From Streptomyces sp. NBC_01429 (lineage in GTDB: Bacteria > Actinomycetota > Actinomycetes > Streptomycetales > Streptomycetaceae), in NCBI RefSeq assembly GCF_036231945.1, contig NZ_CP109599.1, positions 3,132,501-3,196,500 on the forward strand: DNA of 64,000 bases, written 5' to 3'. The translations under genes and the position numbers were made by a program. The notes beneath the pieces were generated by a model. The model did not search any database, was not told the origin of the DNA, and was given only the letters and a program-made list of their open reading frames with translations. Of this stretch, positions 34,491 through 42,819 are shown one piece after another. Position 1 is the first letter of the stretch. Each line of letters starts with the position of its first letter.

Positions 34491-35753
34491 CTAACCGACC
34501 GTGGTCCGCTCGCTGTCGGCGCCCTGGCGCTGACGCACCTTCGCGAGCGGCCCGCCCCGGGCGCCGACCCGCCGCCGTACCCCCGCCACCAGCCGCTCCG
34601 CCGTGTACGACGCCCCGTACACGAAGCGCATCGACGGCCCGAAGGACGGCGCGCTCAGCAGGCCCGCCAGGAACAGTCCCGGGTACGAGGACTCGAAGAC
34701 GGCGTTCGCCTCCGGCGCGCTGCTCGACCCCACCGTCCGCAGGGCGCCGCGCAGTCCGTCGTCGAGCAGGCCGAGCCGTTCGAGGCCGGGGGTGAAGCCG
34801 GTGGCGGCGATGACGTGGTCCGTCTCGACGGTCTCCACCCGGCCGGTGGTGGCGATCAGCTCCAGCCGTACCCTGCCGTCGGCGGGGGCCGCCGCGGCCA
34901 CGCTCTCGCCGAGCCGCACCTCGACGGCGGGCTCGAAGCGCTCGCGCAGCCACCACGCGCCCGCCGGGCCCAGGGCGGAGGTGAAGATCCGGGCCCGGGT
35001 CGACTCGGGCAGCCGGCGGAAGATCCCCGGGGTCTCGGCGTAGAGCCAGTTCTTCCAGCCGCAGCCCAGACCGGTGTGCGGAGCGCGCAGCGATTCGCCG
35101 AGGGGGCGCTGCTTCGCGGGCGGCAGGGTGTTCCAGACGAGCCGGGACGACCGGGCCACCACCCTGACGGTGGTGCCCTGTTCGGAGAGGAGCGCGGCCG
35201 TCTCCAGCGCCGCCTGACCGGCTCCGATGACGGTCACGTCCTGGCCGGTGAAGCGGCTGAGATCCGCGTGGTGGCTGCTGTGCGTCACGTGTTCGGGGGC
35301 GAGTCCACGCAGCGGGGCGGGGATGTCGATGAACGGCATCACGCCGACCGCGAGGGCGACCGTACGGGCGAGGACGCTCTCGCCGTCCTCGGTGGTGAGC
35401 CGGAATCCGCCGGGGCAGGGCCGGACGGCGGTGATCGTACGTTCGTCGACCGGCGGCGCGGCCCGCTCCGCGAACCACAGCCCGTACGAGGCGAAGAAGT
35501 CGACGGGCAGCGGCACTCCGTGGCGGGCCTCCGTTCCCCGGGTGGTCGCGTAGGCCGCGAGGCCGAAGTCGCCCTTCGGATCGGAGAGGTTCGACGCCCA
35601 GGGCTCGGACTTGAGGAACATCCCGGGCGGCATGTGGTCGCGCCACGAGGCCATCGGCCTGCCGAACACGCGCAGATCGAGTCCGGCCGCCGAGGCGTGC
35701 GCGGCGACGGACAGTCCGTAGGGGCCGGCGCCCACAACTACCAGGTCGTGCAT
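34491..35753 (-). CDS. FAD/NAD(P)-dependent oxidoreductase (flavin monooxygenase-like)
   Basis: A 420-residue flavoprotein. The N-terminal FAD motif is VVVGAGPYGLSVAAHA, a second Rossmann motif lies in VIGAGQAALETAALL (~165), and an ATGFTPGLERLG motif follows near the C-terminal third. It resembles lysine/ornithine N-hydroxylase-type and related monooxygenases, with no predictable substrate. The ATG was chosen where homology begins; the frame stays open upstream through a His-Pro low-complexity stretch that should not be counted. It is downstream of the ATP-grasp gene on the same strand, so the two may act together on one substrate. Confidence 0.8.
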   Translation of the reverse strand: MHDLVVVGAGPYGLSVAAHASAAGLDLRVFGRPMASWRDHMPPGMFLKSEPWASNLSDPKGDFGLAAYATTRGTEARHGVPLPVDFFASYGLWFAERAAPPVDERTITAVRPCPGGFRLTTEDGESVLARTVALAVGVMPFIDIPAPLRGLAPEHVTHSSHHADLSRFTGQDVTVIGAGQAALETAALLSEQGTTVRVVARSSRLVWNTLPPAKQRPLGESLRAPHTGLGCGWKNWLYAETPGIFRRLPESTRARIFTSALGPAGAWWLRERFEPAVEVRLGESVAAAAPADGRVRLELIATTGRVETVETDHVIAATGFTPGLERLGLLDDGLRGALRTVGSSSAPEANAVFESSYPGLFLAGLLSAPSFGPSMRFVYGASYTAERLVAGVRRRVGARGGPLAKVRQRQGADSERTTVG

Positions 35754-35772
35754 CGGGTATCCCGCTCTCTGC

Positions 35773-35847
35773 GTGTGGGGGTGGGGGTGAGGATGAGGGT
35801 GGGGGTGGGGCTCAGGGTGAATACGAGTACGGGTGTGGGTGTGGGTA
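35773..35847. repeat. G-rich low-complexity tract (GGGGGTGGG-type)
   Basis: Repeated GTGGGG/GTGAGG/GTGTGGGT units fill the gap between the FAD and ATP-grasp genes. There are several runs of four or five G on the plus strand, so it could form a G-quadruplex. It would read as (Pro-His)n if translated on the minus strand. Confidence 0.7.
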
Positions 35848-35859
35848 CGCGGACCGGGC

Positions 35860-37302
35860 TCATCGGGTCCGCCTCGGTACGGGGGCGGCGCCCGGCGCCG
35901 CGCCGTTCCGGCTGCCCCGCCGCTGTCGTACCGGCGGGGTGCGCGAGCGCCCGGCGTGGCCCGGACGCCGCCGGGACGGCAGCGCGCGCCGGAGCCCGCG
36001 CCATCCCCGGCGTGCCGCGTGCAGCACCCAGGCGACGGCCATCGCGCAGGCGGGCAGCGGGTCGTCCAGCGCGAACCACGCGGCCTCCGTGGAGCGCGGC
36101 CCGGCCCCCAGAGGCCGCCGCCTCCCCGGGTGGCGGTCGTCGTCCGGGGAGTCCGGGGAGGCCGGAGCGTCCGGGGAGGACGACCGGGCCGAGGACAGGA
36201 CGGAGAGCAGCGCGTAGTTCTCCACCACGAACCGCCGTCCGTGCGCCGCGACCTGCGCCGGTACGGCCCGGCCCGTGAGGTCCAGGTGGAGCGCCCGTAC
36301 GACATCGACCCCCGCCCGGTCCGCGAACAGCCGGAACTGCGCGCCCGGCCGGGGGTTGAAGTCGAGCAGATGGTAAGCGCCGGTCGCGGCGTCGCGGCGG
36401 AAGTCGAGATCCAGGATCCCCCGGTAGCCGAGCGCGGCGACGATCTGACGCGCCGTCCGCTCCACCTCCTCGTTCGGCAGCCAGCTGCCGACGGCGGTCA
36501 GCCCGGCGCCCACCGGCCAGGCCCGCTCCTTGCGTCCGGCCGCCCCGACCAGGCACGTGCCGCCGGGACCGCCGCTGTAGCCGTGGAAGAACCAGTCCAG
36601 GTCGCGGCCGTACGGCAGGAACTCCTGGAGCAGCAGCGCGCTGCCCGCCTCCGCGCCCCGCGCGTACAGCTCGCGCGCCTCCTGCGGGGAGCGCACCACC
36701 CGCGTACTGCGCAGCCCCGAGCCCTCCGGCAGCAGCCACGGCCTGCTCCACTTCGCCACCACGGGCAGCCCGAGCGACCAGGCAGCCGCGGCGGCCTCCT
36801 TCGCACAGCCGGGGACCACCGTGCGCGGATGCGCGATGCCCAGCTCCGCGCAGATCCTCGCCAGCTCCGCCTTGTCCGCGACCCGCTCGGGCAGCCCTGA
36901 CGGCTGTTCAGGCAGCAGATAGCGCCCGGCGAGCCGGTCCCCGAGCCGGTCCACCGCGATCGCGCTCAGATCGTCCATCGGTACGAGGACGGCCGGAGCG
37001 TGCAGGGTGCCCGCGATGTCGAGCAGCAGCCGCCCGGTCTCCGCGAGATCCGGAAGCCCCGTCAGATACGGAGAAGCCGTCAGATCCGGAGAACCCGTCA
37101 GATCGCGCTCCCCGCCCGGCCGTAGATGCGCCCGGCGCAGATAGCGCGAGCGCACGACGGGGCTGCGCTCCGCCTCGATCACCGCGTGCACCTCGATCCC
37201 GGCCCGGCCGAGGGATCGGACGGCGCCCAGCGTGCCGTGGTGGAACGGGTTCCGGTCGAGCCGCATGAGGACGGCGGGGACGCGGGTGTCATAGCTCGGC
37301 AC
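35860..37302 (-). CDS. ATP-grasp ligase-like enzyme
   Basis: A 480-residue ATP-grasp protein, a fold that joins a carboxylate to an amine or thiol. Recognisable parts are the N-terminal Rossmann-like segment (LMRLDRNPFHHGTLGAVRSLG), the central ATP-binding region (PVVAKWSRPW, LLQEFLPYGRDLDWFF) and the metal-site FNPRPGAQFRL preceded by LDLDFR. Residues ~365-480 are a Pro/Arg/Ser-rich tail without fold. The start is a GTG preceded by AAGGAC. A Leu/Asp/Ser repeat (TGSPDLTASPYLTGLPDL) near residue 70 reflects a short DNA repeat. It lies upstream of the FAD gene and divergent from the GH26-like gene; a role in decorating the local polysaccharide is conjecture. Confidence 0.8.
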   Translation of the reverse strand: MPSYDTRVPAVLMRLDRNPFHHGTLGAVRSLGRAGIEVHAVIEAERSPVVRSRYLRRAHLRPGGERDLTGSPDLTASPYLTGLPDLAETGRLLLDIAGTLHAPAVLVPMDDLSAIAVDRLGDRLAGRYLLPEQPSGLPERVADKAELARICAELGIAHPRTVVPGCAKEAAAAAWSLGLPVVAKWSRPWLLPEGSGLRSTRVVRSPQEARELYARGAEAGSALLLQEFLPYGRDLDWFFHGYSGGPGGTCLVGAAGRKERAWPVGAGLTAVGSWLPNEEVERTARQIVAALGYRGILDLDFRRDAATGAYHLLDFNPRPGAQFRLFADRAGVDVVRALHLDLTGRAVPAQVAAHGRRFVVENYALLSVLSSARSSSPDAPASPDSPDDDRHPGRRRPLGAGPRSTEAAWFALDDPLPACAMAVAWVLHAARRGWRGLRRALPSRRRPGHAGRSRTPPVRQRRGSRNGAAPGAAPVPRRTR

Positions 37303-37467
37303 GGTGAGGGTCCTTCAGATCGATAACCCATGCGGGGGATGAAATTCACGGATGGACTACTGGAACACCGGGCCAGGTTCCCGATCGGCTTATTAGAAAT
37401 ACTTTTACGCTCAAGCGTGACTCCCAGTCGCGACCACGGAAACGGGTTCGAATCACGAGGAGCTGAC

Positions 37468-38796
37468 ATGTCCCCTAGACGTCGACGGCTGACGACCACC
37501 TGCCTGGGTGTGGTCACGGCCGGTCTCCTTGCTTCCGGTGCGGTGCCGCCCGTTCCGAATCTCGCGACCGTCCGGAAATCCTCTCCGGAACCCGCGCAGG
37601 GTCCCGACGGCGCGACGGAGAAGCCGAAACCGCCGGGGGCCGCCGCGCCCGCACTCGGCGCGTATCTGGATTACGGCCCGAAAGGCGTCGAGCGCATCGC
37701 GGCCATGGAGAAATGGCTGGGGGGTACGGAGCTGCGCGTCGGCCACACCTATCTCCCCGGGGACGTGTGGTCCAACATCGAGGGCAGCCCGGACTTCCTG
37801 GAGAGCTGGGCCGCGTGGCGCAAGGCCGAGGACGACCGGATGTTCGTCCTCAACGTGCCCATGCTGGAGCGCACCGAGGGGCGGGTCCCCGACCAGGTCG
37901 TCCGCCGTGAGCTGCGCAAAGGCGCGGCCGGACGGTACGACGGCCACTTCACGACGCTCGCGCGCCGGCTGGTGGATCTCGGTGTCCCCGACACCGTGAT
38001 CGTCCTCGGCTGGGAGATGAACGGCACCACGTACACCCATCGTTGCGGGCCCGACCCGCAGGCGTGGAAGAAATACTGGGCCCGCATCGTCACCGCGATG
38101 CGCGCCGTGCCCGGGCAGAAGTTCCGTTTCGACTTCGCCCCGAATCGCGGACGGGACGCCGTTCCCTGGACCACGTGCTATCCCGGCGACGACGTCGTGA
38201 ACATCATCGGCATGGATTCCTACGATCAACCGCCCGGCCGGACTTTTGACGAACAGGTGAATGAGCCCTACGGGCTTCAGGAACACGTGGACTTCGCCGC
38301 TGCACACGGAAAGGTTATCTCCTATCCGGAGTGGGGCCTCTTCCGCAACGGTGACAATCCCGAATACATGCGGCGCATGCTCCGGTGGATGGACACGTAC
38401 AAGCCGGTGTACAACACCGTCACCGACTACTGCCCGCACGGCATCTGGCAGTGCGACAAGAATCCCGAGTCGTCGAAGGTGTTCCGCTCCACGCTGTACG
38501 GGCGCCAGCCCGAGCCGGAACCGACGCCCACCCCGACCCCGACACCCCCCACTCCGACCCCGACACCCCCCACTCCGACTCCCGTCCCGACCACCCCGAC
38601 CACGCCCCCCACGCCTCCCACGCCTCCCACCCAGGAGCCGAAGCCGGATCCGACGCCCGCTCCGACCAAGCCCGTTCCGACCACGCCCACGCGCCCGCAG
38701 GACTGCACCCCGGTCCCGCTCGGCCAGTGGATCGAGAAGTGGCTGGGCGGCAGGATCTGCGTCCGCCTCGACTGGTTCGGGCACCGGTCGAAGTGA
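37468..38796 (+). CDS. Secreted GH26-like glycoside hydrolase
   Basis: A 442-residue exported protein. A signal peptide (~1-25) is followed by a TIM-barrel domain resembling GH26 beta-mannanases, with VLGWEMNGTTY (acid/base Glu, ~178-188) and ISYPEWGLF (nucleophile Glu, ~290-298). A Pro/Thr linker with TPTPTPP repeats (~345-405) leads to a short C-terminal segment with two Cys (QDCTPVPLGQW and GRICVRL). GAGGAG lies before the ATG. It is divergent from the ATP-grasp gene and convergent with the exopolysaccharide operon, so it may trim or release that polymer. Substrate specificity is not readable. Confidence 0.78.
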   Translation: MSPRRRRLTTTCLGVVTAGLLASGAVPPVPNLATVRKSSPEPAQGPDGATEKPKPPGAAAPALGAYLDYGPKGVERIAAMEKWLGGTELRVGHTYLPGDVWSNIEGSPDFLESWAAWRKAEDDRMFVLNVPMLERTEGRVPDQVVRRELRKGAAGRYDGHFTTLARRLVDLGVPDTVIVLGWEMNGTTYTHRCGPDPQAWKKYWARIVTAMRAVPGQKFRFDFAPNRGRDAVPWTTCYPGDDVVNIIGMDSYDQPPGRTFDEQVNEPYGLQEHVDFAAAHGKVISYPEWGLFRNGDNPEYMRRMLRWMDTYKPVYNTVTDYCPHGIWQCDKNPESSKVFRSTLYGRQPEPEPTPTPTPTPPTPTPTPPTPTPVPTTPTTPPTPPTPPTQEPKPDPTPAPTKPVPTTPTRPQDCTPVPLGQWIEKWLGGRICVRLDWFGHRSK

Positions 38797-38844
38797 GGCC
38801 ACGTCACTGAGCACGGCGAGGAAGGCGGCGCGGGCGGCGGCACG

Positions 38845-40101
38845 TCATCGCTTGTCGCCGCCCTTCCTCCCGCGCAGCCGCTTGACGAGCGCCGCCCCCC
38901 GCTCCCGTCCCGCCGCCCGCGCGAGCAGCAGCAACAGGGAGGGCGCCAGCGGGGGCGTGGCGAGCAGCAGCCGCTGGTTGCAGAGGGTCTCCGGCCGCCA
39001 GTGGTGCTTGTACGGCTCGTTCCCCCGCAGCATGCTCAGCGTCGTACGCCCGTCCCCGCCGCTCTCCCGCGCCCCGCCGCGCAGCAGCATGGTGGCCACG
39101 TCCACCTTGCGCGCGCGCAGCGCCGGATCGGCCCCGTACAGATAGCCGCCCGCCAGTCCGCCGGACATCAGGGTGAGGTCAGCGGCGACCACCGCGCCCG
39201 CGAGCCGGAACTCGGTCAGCCGGGCGTCGCCGCTCGCCACCATGGACCGCGCGGACCGGGTCAGATGCTCGGCGAAGCGCGCGCTGAGATGCTCGGGGGT
39301 GACCCCGCGCCCTTCCCACTGGCGCCGGTGCAACTCCAGCATGCGGCCGACGGCGGCGGGCACCTCGGCCGCGGGCACCGCCCGTTCCTCGATGCCGAGG
39401 GCGTCGAGCTTGCGCAGCTTCGCGCGGAAGCGCTGGGCGCGTGCGGCGGGAAGCCTGGCGAGCAGCCCTTCCATCGGCACGGCGGGCAGTTCGAGGCAGG
39501 TCGAGTCGGCCAGCAGCCGCTGCGGCCCGGTCCAGCGGGCGCGGACGCGTTCGGCGGCGGCTCCGGGGCGTACCTCGCGCAGGTCGATGACCGCCGTGCG
39601 GGCCAGCTCCGCGAGAGCGCCGGTCAGCGCGTCGGCGCAGGCCGCGGTCTCCTCCTCGCCGCGGCTGTCGTCCAGCAGGACGTCGGAGAAGTCGGAGATG
39701 GTGCCGCCGAGCGGCACGAGGACGGGGAGGGGCCGGTGGACCCGCATGAGGGCCGCCGCCGCGACCAGCTCCCCCCGTCTGCGCACGAGCACGACCCGCA
39801 GCCGCCCGTGCCTCGGCCCCCGGGCCCGCGCACGTCCGCTTCCGCGTCCGCCCGTGCCGTACGACAGCCACCAGGAGTACAGCCACGCGTGGCTCTGGAA
39901 GGGGGTGGCCGTACGGGAGGCGCGGTAGAGGGCGTTCCACTCCGGGGCGATCTCCGCGAAGCGCGCGGTGTCCGTGCACACCTCCGTCGTGAAGGCCGGT
40001 GCGGACGTGGATCTGGACGCGGTGAGCAGGGCCGACACCGGTACGGAGGACACCGGGGCGCGCAGGGCCCGGCCGGTTCCGGCTCGCGTGGGGGACGCCA
40101 T
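38845..40101 (-). CDS. GNAT-family (CelD/BcsL-like) acyltransferase
   Basis: A 418-residue protein with the GNAT fold of the CelD/BcsL group, often found in exopolysaccharide clusters, where it may acylate sugars or lipid intermediates. It begins with a Thr/Ser/Arg-rich leader (~1-35); PEWNALYRASRTATPFQS is the usual N-terminal signature and the acetyl-CoA domain is C-terminal (RLAGAVVAADLTLM onward). Its start overlaps the stop of the Wzz-like gene by one base (TGATG). It is last in the eight-gene operon. Confidence 0.8.
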   Translation of the reverse strand: MASPTRAGTGRALRAPVSSVPVSALLTASRSTSAPAFTTEVCTDTARFAEIAPEWNALYRASRTATPFQSHAWLYSWWLSYGTGGRGSGRARARGPRHGRLRVVLVRRRGELVAAAALMRVHRPLPVLVPLGGTISDFSDVLLDDSRGEEETAACADALTGALAELARTAVIDLREVRPGAAAERVRARWTGPQRLLADSTCLELPAVPMEGLLARLPAARAQRFRAKLRKLDALGIEERAVPAAEVPAAVGRMLELHRRQWEGRGVTPEHLSARFAEHLTRSARSMVASGDARLTEFRLAGAVVAADLTLMSGGLAGGYLYGADPALRARKVDVATMLLRGGARESGGDGRTTLSMLRGNEPYKHHWRPETLCNQRLLLATPPLAPSLLLLLARAAGRERGAALVKRLRGRKGGDKR

Positions 40102-40796
40102 CAGACCTTTTCCGACCGCGGTTGGGCGGCGGAGGCCGCTGAGGTGGTGGCCGTGGCGGGCCCGGGTACGGTGCCGGTCGCGGCGGCCGGTCCCGGCCCC
40201 GCGTCCTCGCGCCGGCGCTTCGGGCGCACCAGCAGTCCGAGTCCGCCCAGCAGTCCGCCCGCGCTGCCGCCGACGAGGGCGGCGAGCGAGGCGGAGGGGG
40301 TGACGGGGGCGGTCGGCTCGATCGCCCGGGAGAACTGGAGCACCCGTACGTTCGTACTGCCTTGCAGCTGCGAGCCGTTGACGACGAGTGCGCGCGCGAC
40401 GCCGTTCGCCATGTTGACGGCGGTCGACGCCTCGGGCGCTGTCGCGGTCACGGAGATCATCGGAGCGTCGGGCGAGGTCTCCGTGCGCACGTTCTTCTTG
40501 AGCGTGGCGGCCGGCACTCCGGCCCAGGTCGGCGCGTCGCCGATCAGCGCGAGCTGCGGGGCGACGCGGCCGTACGCCGTGGCGAACCCCAGCGCGGCGG
40601 CCGGCTCCGAGGTGTCCAGCGGTACGACGACGACATAGCTGGTCGCCGCGTACTCGGGGGTACGGAGCAGGCCGTACGCACCGCCGCTCAGCGCGCCGAT
40701 CGCGACGGCCACCGGCACGATCCACCGGACGGGCAGGGCTTTCGGGGTGAACTTCGGGAACCGGGCCGACCGGTTCCGCCGACTCTGCTGGGTCAT
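40101..40796 (-). CDS. Wzz-like polysaccharide chain-length/copolymerase membrane protein
   Basis: A 231-residue protein with two TM helices, near residues 25-45 and 172-192, flanking an extracytoplasmic domain, as in Wzz polysaccharide copolymerases. The cytosolic tail is Pro/Ala/Thr-rich and has no kinase motif. GNs around NMANGVARALV are typical of actinobacterial members. It likely sets chain length with the ligase/polymerase-like protein. It overlaps both neighbours (ATGA upstream, TGATG downstream). Confidence 0.75.
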   Translation of the reverse strand: MTQQSRRNRSARFPKFTPKALPVRWIVPVAVAIGALSGGAYGLLRTPEYAATSYVVVVPLDTSEPAAALGFATAYGRVAPQLALIGDAPTWAGVPAATLKKNVRTETSPDAPMISVTATAPEASTAVNMANGVARALVVNGSQLQGSTNVRVLQFSRAIEPTAPVTPSASLAALVGGSAGGLLGGLGLLVRPKRRREDAGPGPAAATGTVPGPATATTSAASAAQPRSEKV

Positions 40797-42031
40797 GGGC
40801 AACTCACTTCTCGGATGGAGGCCGCCCGGCCTCGGGCGGCCCGCTCGTACACGGCCATCAGCTGTTCGGCGCTGTGGGAGATGTCGTAGTGGCGCACGGC
40901 GGGCGGCACCGGCAGCCGGGCCCGCTCCTGGTCCGGCTCCCGGTCCGGCTCCCGGTGTCTCTCCTGATGTCTCTCCTGGAACTGCCGCAGCTCGTCGACG
41001 AGTCCGGGCACGGATCCGCTGATCCGGCGCGCGCCGGGCGCGGCCGACGGCGGCAGGTCCTGGAGCGCGGGGCAGGTGACGTACAGGACCGGCAGCCCGG
41101 CCGCGAGGGCTTCGAGCGAGGCCAGCCCGAACGCCTCGTCGTGGGAGGTGGAGACGGAGACGTCCATGGCCGCGAGCAGCGCGGGCAGGTCGGGGTCGGG
41201 GGCCGTGTCCGGGTCGGCGCCCGCTCCCGTCACTCCCGTCACTCCCGTACGGGACACTGGCGGCGGGTCCTGGCACGCGCCCGGCAGCAGCACCCGCCCG
41301 GCAGCGCCGCGCTCCTCGGCGAGCCGCAGCAGCCGCGCGCGCTCCGGCCCGTCGCCGACCAGGAGCAGACGGGCCCCGGGCAGTTCCGCGACGGCCCGTA
41401 CCAGCCGGTCGAAGCGCTTGCCGCTGGTCAGCCGGCCCACCGCACCGGCCACGAAGGCGTCCTGCGGCAGCCCGAGCCGCGCGCGGGCGGCGCGGCGCGC
41501 GGCCGGGTCGAAGGCGAAGCGCCCGGCCTCGATGCCGTTGGGGACGACGTGGATGCGGTCGGGCCGTACCCCCCAGCGCTCCAGCCGCCGCGCGACGGTG
41601 GCGGAGACGGCGACGGTCGCGGTGCCCATGCGTTCGCCCGCGAGATAGAGACCGCGGGCACCGGCGGTCAGCGGCCTTCCCTCGATCTGGACGGCGCCGA
41701 GGGAGTGCTCGGTGGCGACGATGGAGCGTACGCCCGCGAACCTGGCCGCGAACCGCCCGTACAGACAGGCCCGGTAGAGATGCGTGTGCACCAGGTCGTA
41801 CCGCCCCTGCCGGACGAGCCGGGTGAGCCGGGGCAGCGCGCCGAGGTCGCGGTTGCCGGTCATGGCGAGGTTCCGGACGGAGCCGCCGTCGGCGACGATG
41901 CCCTCGGCGACGGCGCCCGGGTTGGTGAGCGTGATGACGTCGCTGTCGACCGGCAACTGACGCAGCAGGAGGCGCAGTTGCTGCTCGGCGCCGCCGATGC
42001 CCAGGCCGGTGATGACATGGAGGACCTTCAC
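40793..42031 (-). CDS. Glycosyltransferase family 4
   Basis: A 412-residue GT-B enzyme. KVLHVITGLGIGGAEQQLR is the classic GT4 N-terminus, VGRLTSGKRFDRL the linker to the donor domain, and DEAFGLASLEALAAGLPVL the E-x7-E-type donor site. A low-complexity Arg/Glu/Gln/Asp repeat (ERHQERHREPDREPDQERA) interrupts the C-terminus. The start GTG overlaps the deacetylase stop (GTGA). It adds a sugar to the growing repeat unit on its lipid carrier. Confidence 0.88.
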   Translation of the reverse strand: MKVLHVITGLGIGGAEQQLRLLLRQLPVDSDVITLTNPGAVAEGIVADGGSVRNLAMTGNRDLGALPRLTRLVRQGRYDLVHTHLYRACLYGRFAARFAGVRSIVATEHSLGAVQIEGRPLTAGARGLYLAGERMGTATVAVSATVARRLERWGVRPDRIHVVPNGIEAGRFAFDPAARRAARARLGLPQDAFVAGAVGRLTSGKRFDRLVRAVAELPGARLLLVGDGPERARLLRLAEERGAAGRVLLPGACQDPPPVSRTGVTGVTGAGADPDTAPDPDLPALLAAMDVSVSTSHDEAFGLASLEALAAGLPVLYVTCPALQDLPPSAAPGARRISGSVPGLVDELRQFQERHQERHREPDREPDQERARLPVPPAVRHYDISHSAEQLMAVYERAARGRAASIREVSCP

Positions 42032-42819
42032 GGAGCGCCGGCCCCGCTGCCCGCCACGGCGGCCATGTGCGCGGCGTACGCGGCGTAGTCGGCGGCCGGT
42101 ACGGGCTCGCGGCGCCAGCGGTGCAGCCGTCGTTTGAGCTGGAGCCGCGCCCCGGTGTCCTGCTCGCCGACGTGGATACGGGGCAGCGCGAGAACGCCGG
42201 TGAGCGGGCCGGGGCTGATCGCGCAGGCGTACGCGTATCCGGCGGCCCGTACGGCCTCGATGGCGCGCGCGTCGACCGTCCCGTACGGATAGCAGTAGCC
42301 CGCCACCTCGTGGCCGGTGAGGTCGCGCAGCAGCGCGCGGCTGTGCGCGGTGTCCCTGGCCAGCACTTCGTCGTCGGCGGCGGTGAGGTCGGTGTGGCAC
42401 AGCCCGTGGGAGCCGATCTCCATCCCGGCGTCGGCGGCGGCCCGGACGCCGTCCTCCGTGAGGAGGGGCTTGCGGGGGCCGAGGCCGTCCCATTCGTTCG
42501 TACCGCCGAGCCGGCCGGGCAGCACGAAGACCGTCGCGGTGAACCCGAACCGGTGGAGCAGCGGTACGGCGCTCTCCACGAAGTCGGCGTAGCCGTCGTC
42601 GAAGGTCAGCCCCACCAGCCCGGCGCCCCGGCCGGCGGCGCGGGCGCGCAGCAGCTCGTCCATGGAGACGCCGGTGAGGCCCCGGCGGCGCAGCCAGCGC
42701 AGCTGCCGTTCGAGCCGGCCGGGCGAGACGGTCACCCGGTAGGGGTCGTCGGTGGGGTCGGCCACCGAGTGGTACATGAGGGCCCACAGGGGGCCGGGCG
42801 GGACCGTGTCAGCGGACAT
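42028..42819 (-). CDS. Polysaccharide deacetylase (NodB homology)
   Basis: A 263-residue deacetylase of the CE4/NodB type. The catalytic motif TFDDGYADF provides two Asp, SHGLCHTDL the metal His pair, and YPYGTVDARAIEAV the third motif. It would remove N-acetyl groups from the polymer or from lipid-linked sugars. No signal peptide is seen, so it probably acts in the cytosol on lipid-linked intermediates. It overlaps the flippase gene by 11 bases and the glycosyltransferase by GTGA. Confidence 0.88.
   Translation of the reverse strand: MSADTVPPGPLWALMYHSVADPTDDPYRVTVSPGRLERQLRWLRRRGLTGVSMDELLRARAAGRGAGLVGLTFDDGYADFVESAVPLLHRFGFTATVFVLPGRLGGTNEWDGLGPRKPLLTEDGVRAAADAGMEIGSHGLCHTDLTAADDEVLARDTAHSRALLRDLTGHEVAGYCYPYGTVDARAIEAVRAAGYAYACAISPGPLTGVLALPRIHVGEQDTGARLQLKRRLHRWRREPVPAADYAAYAAHMAAVAGSGAGAP

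Noticed and set aside
35754..36305. N-terminal extension of the FAD protein in the open frame
   Set aside because: It reads as Pro-His repeats from a G-rich tract and overlaps the ATP-grasp gene; homology starts at 35753.
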